Origin: Streptomyces sp. HUAS MG91
GTDB lineage: Bacteria; Actinomycetota; Actinomycetes; Streptomycetales; Streptomycetaceae
Direction of reading: 5' to 3'
DNA: 64,000 bases
Assembly: GCF_040529335.1 (NCBI RefSeq)
Contig: NZ_CP159534.1
Coordinates: 5,828,001-5,892,000, forward strand
A program made the translations under genes and the position numbers. Positions 19,601 through 26,545 of the stretch are shown piece by piece. The first letter of the stretch is position 1. Every line of letters begins with the position of its first letter. The notes under the pieces are model-generated. The model saw only the letters and a program-made list of their open reading frames with translations, was not told the origin of the DNA and did not search any database.

Positions 19601-21440
19601 CGCGCAGGGCACGGCGGCGGCCACCTTGTCGGTGCAGGTCGCCGACCAGAACGGCAGCGCGTACGTCAACGTGCAGCTGGCGCAGGGCAACAAGGTCCAG
19701 TTCTCCAAGGCGACCCCGTTCGGCACGGAGCGCGCCGAGAGCGCGAGCTGGCTCTCGCACCAGGGCTACGTGGGCGGCGGCGAGGACTCGTCCACGGGCC
19801 TGATCCACCTCGGGGCCCGCGAGTACGACCCGGTCACCGGACGCTTCCTGTCCGCCGACCCGGTCGTGGACCTGGGCGACCCGGTCCAGCTCAACGGCTA
19901 CGTCTACTCGGAGAACAACCCGGTCACGTACGCGGACCCGTCGGGCCTGTCGTCCGGCACGGACGCCTCCGACTACTACGACGGTCCCTCCGACTCCGCG
20001 GTGTCGGGCGCCCGCTCGACGGCGGCGCGCACGCTCGGCGACGTCATCCTGTCGACCGGCTGGGCGGTCCTGAAGGAGTTCCTCGGCTGGAACGACGTGG
20101 TCGGCTGCTTCTCCCGCGGTGACCTGTGGGCGTGCGGCAGCCTCCTGATGGACGCCATCCCGTGGGGCGCGATCTTCTCCAAGGGCAAGAAGATCTGGAA
20201 CGCCGTCAGGGCGACGATCAGCGCCGTCAGCGCGTGGCGCAAGGCCGTGACCCAGGCCAAGCGGGTCCTCGCGCTCGCGAAGAAGGCCTGGGAGATCGCC
20301 CGCAAGATGGCGGCGGCGGCGAAGGCGGCCGCCAAGCGGGCCGCGCAGCTGAAGAAGAAGGCGCAGGCCGCGAAAGCCGCCGCGACCCGCGCGGCGAAAC
20401 GCCAGACACAGAAGATCGGCAACGCGACACAACGCAAGGCGCGTTCCGAGGCCAGGAAGACGGCGAGCAGCAAGCCGAGCACGACGGCCCGGAAGAAGTC
20501 CGAGGGCGGCGGCAACGAGACGAGCGGCGCCAAGGCCGACGAGGGCGAGGCCGCGTCCTGCCCCGTCAACAGCTTCACGCCCGGCACCCGGGTGCTGATG
20601 GCGGACGGCACCAGCAAGCCGATCAAGGACGTGAAGCTCGGCGACAAGGTCCTCGCGACCGACGCCGAGACCGGCGACACCACGGTCGAGACGGTCACCG
20701 CCGAGATCCTCGGCCAGGGCCTCAAGCACCTGGTGAAGGTCACGGTCGACGTCGACGGCAAGAAGGGCACGAAGACGGCGTCGGTCACGGCGACCGCCGG
20801 TCACCCCTTCTGGGTCGAGGAACTCCACACCTGGCTCGACGCCACCGACCTCGCCCCGGGGGAGTGGCTGCGCACCAGCGCCGGCACGTACGTCCAGATC
20901 ACGGCGGTCAAACGCTGGACGGTCACCTCGGCGACGGTCCACAACCTGACGGTCAGCAATGTCCACACGTACTACGTGCTGGCAGGGGCCGCGCCGGTCC
21001 TGGTCCACAACTGCGGGAAGGGCCCGGGCGGCCAGGACACCGCGGACGCGGGTCACGTCTACGAAGGCGGTCAGTACCAGGATCTCAAGGATCCGACGAC
21101 CGGAAACAACTACCCGGGTACGGAGATCAACCACGTACCGCCCGCGTCCCTGGCCGAGGCGAACCTCGGATACCGTACAGGCCCCGCTGTGCGCATGGAC
21201 TACGTCGACCACCGGGCGGTCTACTCGACAGGTAGTTCCCGAGCGGCGAAGGCGTGGCGCATGTGGCAGCAGGAACTCATCGACGGTGGACGCGTGGATG
21301 AAGCCGTGCAGATGGATATCAACGATATCCGCAACAGATTCGGGTCCAAATATGACGGCGCCATCAGTCAGATGCTGGCAGGGATGGCGAACAACCCCGC
21401 CTATCAAGCCATGAGACGGATTCCGAGTGTGGTCGGCTAG
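13659..21440 (+). CDS. Secreted RHS polymorphic toxin: lectin insert, Hint protease, HNH-like nuclease tip
   Basis: 2593 residues. The GTG at 13659 is chosen because GGGGG lies 10 bases upstream, the promoter is at 13539-13567, and the protein then begins with an Arg-rich signal peptide ending AGSAAAAPPP. Layout: acidic N-terminal region to about 300; a large RHS shell with many YD repeats (YDAYGRT, YDGLGRV, YDARGRE). A ricin-type beta-trefoil is inserted at about 1790-1925 (KRCLDVQSSSN, NQRWTTT). The RHS core is REYDPVTGRFLSADP, followed by a Lys/Ala-rich coiled region. A pretoxin Hint domain runs from C2301 (CPVNSFTPGTR) through GHPFW to VHNC (C2452). The last ~140 residues hold EINHVPP (E2489, H2492) and DYVDH (H2518), resembling HNH/EndoVII-fold toxins. 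The tip has weaker GC3 than the shell. An immunity-like gene follows at once. Confidence 0.9.
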   Translation: MWGALSWSGRGRLARTGVRRRRRAALRLTVIGALFMALVVGTFAGSAAAAPPPAGDRSGVDLVDLPDRDPALAAEDNALDELTTSEAAPPKEYDPAATAVPVDTTPAQEEVTDLAPGASVAVGDLPIEVGAPDDATAEEAASLEGTWQASVVPQTELDAVSMEGLAFKVTPPADATGEATVSLDYTAFAELYGANWADRLNLVQYPSCVLTTPDVESCTEPVALDTDQEVTAKDDDVDDDGKLDGRRQLTATVDVAALAGTASGTTATTARADGKGTDLAGDAVYRGPPGAKAATQAAGSGSGASVLVAGSHGSGSGGDFSATPLVSAGSWSAGGSSGAFTYSYALNAPSVPGGPSPSVAFSYNSQVVDGRTSATNNQPSWIGDGWEYNPGSITRTYKACTDDRDKGNNANHKTGDLCWGSYNAVMTLGGTTTELVRNDADGSWVTANGDGSKVDLIKDTSLANGDDDGEYWRITTRDGMRYYFGRNKTAVWKDGDPLTNSVLTVPVSGNQSGEPCYDASFAKSFCDQAWRWNLDFVLDPQGNMMSLWWSKETNHYAKDNKFKASVSYDRGGYLNRIDYGQRASTVYTAKPISQVVFDVDERCFKEGEVSCSDANFTSGNFAQNRIWYDTPSDLYCAGGTKECWVPVPTFWSRKRLAKVTTLTQRTEGSTALTPVDRWTLDQSMPAHRTDEGTALWLESITRTGYTADGEPAEESLNPVEFLPNTQSMPNRVKRGAKDPNPVFDRLRIQRVVNEYGGETVVDYKKPAEDSACATGTGFPKPEANTGLCFPAYWHPDPDKADETIDWFHKYVVDGVRELPNVAGSPAETTAYEYVGGGAWGLNQAEFSKKKTRTYDQWRGFGLVRTITGADSTTPYTSTTRGMSETRYFRGMDGDPLPGGGKREVVVTDHDGAKIATDDLAYQGRVAETLTYTKYNGELLTRSVDYPTTPEALATRARDDGVPPLKAYRVNTAKSKTWTRSSGSGDDTDEERTTTTTSTYDPTYGLPVTVETTADTETGDTTCTVNSYVHNTEANLIGLPKQSLTTAGTCAHAPSATAAEWISGSRVAYDNQAYGTAPTTGLATGTWDISGDGGAWTDNGTVTYDGYGRPTSTTDALKHKETTAYGPSTGQVFKVTSTNALSQSSTSTIDPARGTTLSDTDPNGNTTAYAYDAYGRTTYAWAPGQTPGDTDEASAHFTYTIVQGEPVHVTSESLKEDGSYDTGVTFYDGLGRERQRQEPAVGGGRLVTDTLYSADGTVSQTNNAYFANGAPDDEMFDVESDGQVQNATLYAYDGLGRVLTETPYLAGVAKPTKATSYQYGYDYSVVDDPAGGTRQRSYTDALGRTTRVDTYTDLNRTVFRSTRYKYDARGDRVKAVDSEGNAWSWTYDARGRELTATDPDTGTSHTTYDVLDRAETTENARGIKVWTKYDDLSRPLEQRLNNDSGTLLQANTYDTVTGGIGQPATSTRYTDGLGYTQSITGYTEDYQATGQQLKLPPSVATQYGLKDTYTYAYDFSKQGQLRSTTLPAAGAFDSEKVVTRYNEDGLPVSTSGLDWYTADTEYSPWGEVLRSVAGEQPSRVWTTNLYDSTTGELNRQIVDRESTTDTTAVTGHRVNSRTYAYDTAGNITQTTDVSGTATDRQCFVYDGLGQLTEAWTSPNEACKAAGKTSAAPSYDDGTSNVTAANDGYWQSFSYDEMGNRRKLVEHDAAGDTAKDATTDYAYGKADGSQPHTLTGMERTYTTDAGAHVKESSTLQYDEDGNTTTRTTGGNEQGLTWTWDGQAETVSGFGANGSGEFVNTASKRCLDVQSSSNVAGTPLQIYSCNGTKAQKLRIDPDSDSDSTTGALKVLDQCVMPKDGASTAGTAVVIAKCTGAANQRWTTTSTGTLKHVASGKCAALPGGTTTPGTDLQLATCDGSAGQVWKPADEIRYVYGPTGQRLLALSDSEHTLYLGDTTVSTDAANALAYTERYYSQPGASTVMRHAQGTAAATLSVQVADQNGSAYVNVQLAQGNKVQFSKATPFGTERAESASWLSHQGYVGGGEDSSTGLIHLGAREYDPVTGRFLSADPVVDLGDPVQLNGYVYSENNPVTYADPSGLSSGTDASDYYDGPSDSAVSGARSTAARTLGDVILSTGWAVLKEFLGWNDVVGCFSRGDLWACGSLLMDAIPWGAIFSKGKKIWNAVRATISAVSAWRKAVTQAKRVLALAKKAWEIARKMAAAAKAAAKRAAQLKKKAQAAKAAATRAAKRQTQKIGNATQRKARSEARKTASSKPSTTARKKSEGGGNETSGAKADEGEAASCPVNSFTPGTRVLMADGTSKPIKDVKLGDKVLATDAETGDTTVETVTAEILGQGLKHLVKVTVDVDGKKGTKTASVTATAGHPFWVEELHTWLDATDLAPGEWLRTSAGTYVQITAVKRWTVTSATVHNLTVSNVHTYYVLAGAAPVLVHNCGKGPGGQDTADAGHVYEGGQYQDLKDPTTGNNYPGTEINHVPPASLAEANLGYRTGPAVRMDYVDHRAVYSTGSSRAAKAWRMWQQELIDGGRVDEAVQMDINDIRNRFGSKYDGAISQMLAGMANNPAYQAMRRIPSVVG

Positions 21441-21467
21441 GTGGCGCAGAATTCTTCAGGAGACAGC

Positions 21468-21923
21468 GTGAACATTTCGGTGGACCCTCCGGACCGGGTC
21501 GGTCCCATCGCTCTCGGGATGTCCGTTGAACAGGCCGATGACGCACTGCGGCGCATTGACGGCCTTCAGGCGGAGGACGGGCCGCGGGAGCCCCTGCACG
21601 GCCAGGCGAACTACGCGAGCGGGCTGAGCATTCACACCCATTTCGGTCCGGGTTCCCTGGTGAACGCGATTGAGGTGTTCCGGCCTCGGGCGGATGTCTC
21701 CGTGCTGCTGCATGGATTCGACATCTTCGGGCTGCCGGCTCAGGAAGTGGTCGAGCGGATCGGCGAGTTCGCGGAACTGGAAGAGGAGGAGCGCGGGTGT
21801 TCGTTCATCGCCCCGGAACTCCTTGTCGCGCTGTGGCGTCCCTTCGTGTCGACCACCGAGGAAGATGAGCAGGGCTACTACTTCCAGTCTGTTCTCGTGG
21901 CTCGGCCCGGATATTACGATTGA
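21468..21923 (+). CDS. Probable immunity protein to the RHS toxin
   Basis: 151 residues, small and acidic, no signal peptide, so cytoplasmic. The GTG at 21468 is chosen because AGGAG (21458-21462) is 5 bases before it. A GTG directly abutting the toxin stop (21441) has no such site. I do not recognise the family. The fold looks alpha/beta, with an acidic EELEEEERG-like segment near residue 105 and a Tyr-rich end. Position right after the toxin tip, small size, acidic charge and relaxed codon bias are the usual marks of polymorphic-toxin immunity genes. Function is therefore inferred from context. Confidence 0.72.
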   Translation: MNISVDPPDRVGPIALGMSVEQADDALRRIDGLQAEDGPREPLHGQANYASGLSIHTHFGPGSLVNAIEVFRPRADVSVLLHGFDIFGLPAQEVVERIGEFAELEEEERGCSFIAPELLVALWRPFVSTTEEDEQGYYFQSVLVARPGYYD

Positions 21924-21956
21924 TCTCCCCTGAGGGGGAACTGGCGAAGGTGGAAT

Positions 21957-22763
21957 ATGCGTAAACGTGTGGTGTTCGGACTGCTGTCCGGAGTCATGGG
22001 GTTGGGGCTCGTCGGCACCACCGCCATGACGGCCGAAGCCACCACCTACGAGGGCGGCGTCTCGTTCTCGAAGGTGGTGTTCAATGACGGGGACCCGATC
22101 GTCGTCGGCACGACGAACAGGGTGAGGGTCCCGCTGACGTTCACCGTGAAGAGCACATCGGCGCTCGACTCGTGGGAGGTGTTCGCCTACCGCGGCACGC
22201 TCGGCAAGAGCGACTACACGCTGGCCGGCAGTGAGACCGAGTTGAGCTGCTCGAAGTCGACGAGCGGCGGGGTGACGACGCGCGCCTGCAAGTGGATGAT
22301 CGACATCGAGCCGCGCCACATGCCCAGCGGCAACGGCGGCTCGCTCGTCAACAGTGACGCCACCGCGTGGAAGACCGCCGGCACCGGCATCAAGCCGAAC
22401 GGCAGCTGGGACACCGACGGCCTCTCCGGCACCGTGTCCCTCCAGCGGTACTCCCGGCTGACCGCCAACGCCTCGCCCGAACCCGCCGTCAAGGGCAAGA
22501 AGATCACCGTCACCGGTGTCGTCCAGCGCGCCGACTGGTCCGCGCACAAGTACGTGAACTACGGCGGCCGCAAGGTCTACCTGCAGTTCAAGCCCGCCGG
22601 TTCGAACACCTACACCTCGGTGAAGGCCGTCACCGCGAGCAGCACCGGCAAGCTGTCCACCACCGTCACCGCCGACAAGAGCGGCACCTGGCGCTGGAAG
22701 TACTACGGGAACTCCACCACCGGAGCGAGCACCTCCACCGGTGACTCCGTCACGGTTGGCTAG
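21957..22763 (+). CDS. Secreted protein with Ig-like C-terminal domain, unknown function
   Basis: 268 residues. ATG at 21957 follows GAAGGTGG. It has a signal peptide (MRKRVVFGLLSGVMGLGLVG, cleaved near AEAT) and no membrane segment afterwards. The middle contains two cysteines (SCSKS, RACKW) likely to be disulfide-bonded. The C-terminal ~100 residues have the alternating Thr/Val/Gly pattern of a bacterial Ig-like domain (KGKKITVTGVV, GRKVYLQFKPAGS, SGTWRWKYYG). I know no enzyme with this pattern. It starts 33 bases after the immunity gene and may be cotranscribed with the RHS locus. Confidence 0.75.
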   Translation: MRKRVVFGLLSGVMGLGLVGTTAMTAEATTYEGGVSFSKVVFNDGDPIVVGTTNRVRVPLTFTVKSTSALDSWEVFAYRGTLGKSDYTLAGSETELSCSKSTSGGVTTRACKWMIDIEPRHMPSGNGGSLVNSDATAWKTAGTGIKPNGSWDTDGLSGTVSLQRYSRLTANASPEPAVKGKKITVTGVVQRADWSAHKYVNYGGRKVYLQFKPAGSNTYTSVKAVTASSTGKLSTTVTADKSGTWRWKYYGNSTTGASTSTGDSVTVG

Positions 22764-22790
22764 CGACCGCCGGCGCCCCCGAGTCGTACC

Positions 22791-22818
22791 GGCCCATCAA
22801 CCGATCGGTTGATGGGCC
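22791..22818. promoter_or_regulatory. Perfect 28-base palindrome upstream of the Drr-type exporter operon
   Basis: The left half GGCCCATCAACCGA and right half TCGGTTGATGGGCC are exact reverse complements with no loop. It lies 28 bases after the secreted-protein stop and 53 bases before the ABC ATPase start. The core AACCGATCGGTT resembles operators of TetR-like dimers and is badly shaped for a terminator hairpin, having no loop. It could still serve as a cruciform terminator. Confidence 0.5.
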
Positions 22819-22871
22819 TTCGAGCGTGATGGGCGATGCCGGCACCCCACCCCTGACGCGAATCTTGAAGC

Positions 22872-23807
22872 ATGACGACAGGGACCAGTACCACCGCCAC
22901 GGCACCGCTCATCGAGGTGAGCGGGCTGCGCAAGGCCTACGACGGCCGGGCCGTCGTCGACGGGGTGTCCTTCTCCGTCGACGAAGGGGAGATCTTCGGA
23001 ATCCTCGGACCCAACGGGGCCGGCAAGACCACCACCGTCGAGTGCGTGGAAGGACTGCGGACACCCGATGAGGGGCGGATCCGCGTCGCCGGGCTCGACC
23101 CCGTCCGCGACCACGCCACCGTCACCGGCATCCTCGGCGCCCAGCTCCAGGAGAGCGAGATCCAGCCGAAGCTCACGGTGAAGGAGGCCCTGGAGCTGTA
23201 CTCGGCGATCTACCCGGACCCCCTCGACTGGCGGCCGCTCGCCGAACGGCTGCGCCTCACCGACAAGCTCGGCACCCGGTTCGCCAAGCTCAGCGGAGGC
23301 CAGAAGCAGCGGCTGTTCATCGCCCTCGCGCTCGTCGGCAACCCGCGCATCGTCGTCCTCGACGAACTGACCACCGGCCTCGACCCGCGCGCCCGCCGCG
23401 ACACCTGGGAGCTCATCGAGGACGTACGGGAGCGTGGCGTCACCGTCCTCCTCGTCACCCACTTCATGGAAGAGGCCCAGCGCCTCTGCGACCGCATCGC
23501 CGTCATCGACAAGGGCCGGGTCGCCGCGCTCGACACCCCGGCCGGGCTGATCCGGCAGGCCGCGGGCGCCACCGTCATCTCCTTCACGCCGTCGGGCCCG
23601 CTGCCCGAGGGGGACCTGGCGAAACTGCCGGGCCTCGCCTCCACCGACCACCGCGACGGCCGGATCACCCTCACCGGCAGCGACGAGACCGTCAACGCCG
23701 TCATCACCCTGCTCGCCCGGCACCACATCACCGCCCACCAGCTGCGGGTCTCCGACGCCACGTTGGACGACGCGTTCCTCGACCTGACGGGAGTCGGCCA
23801 GTCATGA
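22872..23807 (+). CDS. ABC-2 type exporter ATPase (DrrA-like)
   Basis: 311-residue ATPase subunit. Walker A GPNGAGKTT (about 54), Q-loop LQESEIQ, signature LSGGQKQRL (about 140) and Walker B IVVLDELTTGLD with its catalytic Glu are all intact, followed by the switch His in VTHFMEEA. The C-terminal ~80 residues are the extra domain typical of DrrA/CcmA-type ATPases. Its last codon overlaps the permease start (ATGA at 23804-23807). It powers export of a small molecule, antibiotic or lipid through the next gene's permease. Two-component genes follow directly. Confidence 0.92.
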   Translation: MTTGTSTTATAPLIEVSGLRKAYDGRAVVDGVSFSVDEGEIFGILGPNGAGKTTTVECVEGLRTPDEGRIRVAGLDPVRDHATVTGILGAQLQESEIQPKLTVKEALELYSAIYPDPLDWRPLAERLRLTDKLGTRFAKLSGGQKQRLFIALALVGNPRIVVLDELTTGLDPRARRDTWELIEDVRERGVTVLLVTHFMEEAQRLCDRIAVIDKGRVAALDTPAGLIRQAAGATVISFTPSGPLPEGDLAKLPGLASTDHRDGRITLTGSDETVNAVITLLARHHITAHQLRVSDATLDDAFLDLTGVGQS

Positions 23808-24565
23808 GTACCGCCGTCGTCACCAACGCCCCGAACAAAGCCGTCCTGAAGGCCGAGTTCACCCTCTTCCGCCGCGAGGCCGGCAGCCTGATCGGCATCC
23901 TGCTCTTCCCGATCGCCCTGCTGGTGATCCTCGGCTCGATCCCGTCGTTCCGCGAGGTCGACCCCGGGCTCGGCGGCATCCGCCTGGTCGACGCGTACGT
24001 GCCCGTCACCGTCCTGCTCGCCATGATCGCGGGCGGCATCCAGTCGATGCCGCCGATCATCACGGGCTACCGCGAGCGCGGCGTCCTGCGCCGCATGTCC
24101 ACGACGCCGGTACGCCCGTCCGCGCTGCTCAGCGCGCAGATGGCCATCCACGGAGCGGCGATCGTGCTGGGCGCCGCGCTCTGCCTGGCCGTCGGCCGCA
24201 TCGCCTTCGACGTGGCCCTGCCCCGGCAGCTCGCCGGATACCTGCTCGCCCTGGCCCTGTCCGTCGTCGTCGCCCTCTCCCTCGGCGCGCTGATCGCCTC
24301 CCGCGCCCGTACGACGAAGATCTCCAACGCGATCGGCACCGTCGTCTTCTTCCCGGCGATGTTCTGCGCGGGCGTGTGGGTGCCGGTGCAGGCGATGCCG
24401 GACGCGCTCGCGCACATCGTCGAGCTGACCCCGTTCGGCGCCGCCGCCCAGGCCCTGAACCAGGCCATGGCAGGGGACTGGCCCGGCTGGTCCCACCTGC
24501 TGGTGCTCGCCGTGTGGGCCGTCGGCCTGTCCGGCGCCGCCGCCCGCTGGTTCCGCTGGGAGTGA
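23804..24565 (+). CDS. ABC-2 type exporter permease (DrrB-like)
   Basis: 253 residues with six predicted membrane helices, starting at an ATG that overlaps the ATPase stop by four bases. It has the ABC-2 pattern: a short cytoplasmic N-terminus, a first helix near residues 31-50 (GSLIGILLFPIALLVILGS), the conserved GYRERGVLRRMSTTPVRPSALL coupling segment (described in part) and a final helix near the C-terminus. It pairs with the preceding ATPase as a homodimeric channel. Confidence 0.9.
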   Translation: MSTAVVTNAPNKAVLKAEFTLFRREAGSLIGILLFPIALLVILGSIPSFREVDPGLGGIRLVDAYVPVTVLLAMIAGGIQSMPPIITGYRERGVLRRMSTTPVRPSALLSAQMAIHGAAIVLGAALCLAVGRIAFDVALPRQLAGYLLALALSVVVALSLGALIASRARTTKISNAIGTVVFFPAMFCAGVWVPVQAMPDALAHIVELTPFGAAAQALNQAMAGDWPGWSHLLVLAVWAVGLSGAAARWFRWE

Positions 24566-24567
24566 GC

Positions 24568-25899
24568 ATGACCGACGGCGCGGACCGGCACACTGGCGGC
24601 ATGCCCCAAGGATCCGTACGCGACCGCACGGACGCCGCCGAACTCGCCGACGCCGTCGCCACCGCCGAGAACCCCTGGCGCGTCGTGCACCGCTACGGCG
24701 CGTACGTGCTGCTCGCGGTCGGGGTCGTGCTGCTGGCCGCCACCTCCGACGTGATCGGCATGAGCCGCACGGACTGGTACGTCGCGGGCGGCCTGTCCGC
24801 CCTGGCGCTCGTGCTCCAGCTGGCCTGGACCGTGACGGAGCCGGAGCCGATGCGGGTGTCGGCGGTGAGCGCCGCCTTCTACTGGACGCGCTGGGCGATC
24901 GCGTTCGTCGTCACCCTGATCAACCCGTTCTTCGCGTTCTTCGCCGCGGTCGGCTACTACGACGCCGACCGGATGCTGCCGCGCTGGCAGCAGCGGCCCG
25001 CCATCCTCGCCTCGGTCGTCATCGTGGCGGGCTCCCAGTCCGGCGGGCTGTGGCCGCGCAGCCCGCTCGCCTGGGCCGTGTTCGGCGCGCTCATCGTCGC
25101 CAACATGGCGTTCGTCGTCATCACCGGGCACCTCCAGGAGAAGGAGCAGGAGCGCGCCCGCGTCCAGGTCCGCACGATCCACGAGCTGGCGGAGACCAAC
25201 GCGGCCCTCCAGGCGGCCCTCGACGAGAACGCCCAGCTGCACTCCCAGCTCCTCGTCCAGGCGCGGGAGGCGGGCGTCGCCGACGAGCGGCGCCGGCTGG
25301 CCGCCGAGATCCACGACACCATCGCGCAGGGCCTGACCGGCATCATCGCCCAGCTCCAGGTCGTCAAGAACGCCCCCACCCTGGAGATCGCCCGCGAGCA
25401 CCTGGACCGCGCCGACGCCCTCGCCCGGCACAGCCTCGGCGAGGCCCGCCGCTCCGTGCACAACCTCTCACCCGCCGCCCTCGCCGACGCCAGCCTGCCC
25501 GAGGCCCTGAAGAAGACGGTCGCCGAGTGGGGCGGACGCACCGGCGTACGCGCCGAGTTCACCCTCACCGGCACCGCCCAGCCGCTCCACGACGAGATCG
25601 AGGCGACCCTGCTCCGGATCACCGAGGAGGCCCTGTCCAACGCCGCCCGGCACGCCCGCGCCACCCGCCTCGGCGTCACCCTCTCCTTCATGGCGGGCGA
25701 GGTCACCCTCGACGTGCGCGACGACGGCCGCGGCTTCGACCCGCTCGCCCTGCCCGCCAGGACCGGCACCGCGGGCTTCGGCCTCGACGGGATGCGGGCC
25801 CGCGCCGAACGCCTCGCCGGTGACGTCACGATCGAGTCCGAGCCGGGAAGCGGCACGGCGATCTCCGCTCGCGTACCTTTGGTGCCCCATGACCAGTGA
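24568..25899 (+). CDS. Two-component sensor histidine kinase (NarL/DesK-type, HisKA_3)
   Basis: 443 residues. The ATG at 24568 has GGGAG 5 bases upstream and begins two bases after the permease stop. A GTG at 24562 and an ATG at 24601 are alternatives. The N-terminal ~170 residues hold four to six membrane helices with very short loops, so the sensor is embedded in the membrane. A coiled coil leads to the H-box AAEIHDTIAQG (His249) and a HATPase_c domain with N-box (EALSNAARHA) and DGRGFDP. The arrangement of ABC-2 exporter plus intramembrane sensor resembles LiaS/BceS-like envelope or antibiotic stress detection. Confidence 0.92.
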   Translation: MTDGADRHTGGMPQGSVRDRTDAAELADAVATAENPWRVVHRYGAYVLLAVGVVLLAATSDVIGMSRTDWYVAGGLSALALVLQLAWTVTEPEPMRVSAVSAAFYWTRWAIAFVVTLINPFFAFFAAVGYYDADRMLPRWQQRPAILASVVIVAGSQSGGLWPRSPLAWAVFGALIVANMAFVVITGHLQEKEQERARVQVRTIHELAETNAALQAALDENAQLHSQLLVQAREAGVADERRRLAAEIHDTIAQGLTGIIAQLQVVKNAPTLEIAREHLDRADALARHSLGEARRSVHNLSPAALADASLPEALKKTVAEWGGRTGVRAEFTLTGTAQPLHDEIEATLLRITEEALSNAARHARATRLGVTLSFMAGEVTLDVRDDGRGFDPLALPARTGTAGFGLDGMRARAERLAGDVTIESEPGSGTAISARVPLVPHDQ

Positions 25900-26536
25900 C
25901 AGCAGCGCCATCACCCTCCTGATCGTCGACGACCACCCGGTCGTGCGCGACGGCGTCCGCGGCATGTTCGACTCCGCCCCCGGCTTCACGGTCCTCGGCG
26001 AGGCGGCGAACGGGGTGGAGGCGGTCGCCCGCGTCGCCGAACTCGACCCGGACGTCGTCCTGATGGACCTGCGCATGCCGGGCGGCGGCGGGGTCGACGC
26101 CATCAGGGAACTGGCCCGCCGCGGCGCCCGCGCCCGCGTCCTGGTCCTGACGACGTACGACACGGACTCCGACACCCTGCCCGCGATCGAGGCGGGCGCC
26201 ACCGGCTACCTCCTGAAGGACGCCCCGCGCGAGGAGCTGTTCGCGGCGGTGCGCGCGGCCGCCGAGGGCCGCACGGTGCTCTCCCCGGCGGTCGCCTCCC
26301 GCCTGGTCACCGCGGTCCGCACGCCCGCCGCCCCCGCCGACGAGACGCTGTCCGCCCGCGAGCGCGAAGTGCTCGTCCTGGTCGCCCGGGGCACCTCGAA
26401 CAAGGAGATCGCGCGCGAGCTGTTCATCAGCGAGGCCACGGTCAAGACCCATCTCACCCACATCTACGGCAAGTTGGGCGTCAAGGACCGCGCCGCCGCG
26501 GTCGCGGTGGCCTACGACCGCAAGATCCTCGGCTGA
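25889..26536 (+). CDS. LuxR/NarL-type response regulator
   Basis: 215 residues. The ATG at 25889 overlaps the kinase end by 11 bases. The receiver domain has acidic pair D14/D15 (LIVDDHP), phospho-acceptor Asp60 (VVLMDLRMPGG), Thr in VLTTYDT and Lys in LLKDAP. The C-terminal HTH (LSAREREVLVLVARG to VKTHLTHIYGKLGV) is a standard LuxR DNA-binding domain. It is the obvious partner of the kinase upstream. The exporter operon palindrome at 22791-22818 is a possible target, but this is untested. Confidence 0.95.
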   Translation: MTSDSSAITLLIVDDHPVVRDGVRGMFDSAPGFTVLGEAANGVEAVARVAELDPDVVLMDLRMPGGGGVDAIRELARRGARARVLVLTTYDTDSDTLPAIEAGATGYLLKDAPREELFAAVRAAAEGRTVLSPAVASRLVTAVRTPAAPADETLSAREREVLVLVARGTSNKEIARELFISEATVKTHLTHIYGKLGVKDRAAAVAVAYDRKILG

Positions 26537-26545
26537 ACGTCCCGG

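Noticed and set aside
13617..21407. A 2596-residue open frame antisense to the RHS gene
   Set aside because: Composition is almost only Ala, Arg, Gly, Val, Leu and Asp, with no domain. The RHS frame explains the region.
22872..26536. Part of an antibiotic biosynthesis cluster (self-resistance pump)
   Set aside because: No biosynthetic genes are nearby. The exporter is tied to a two-component system instead.
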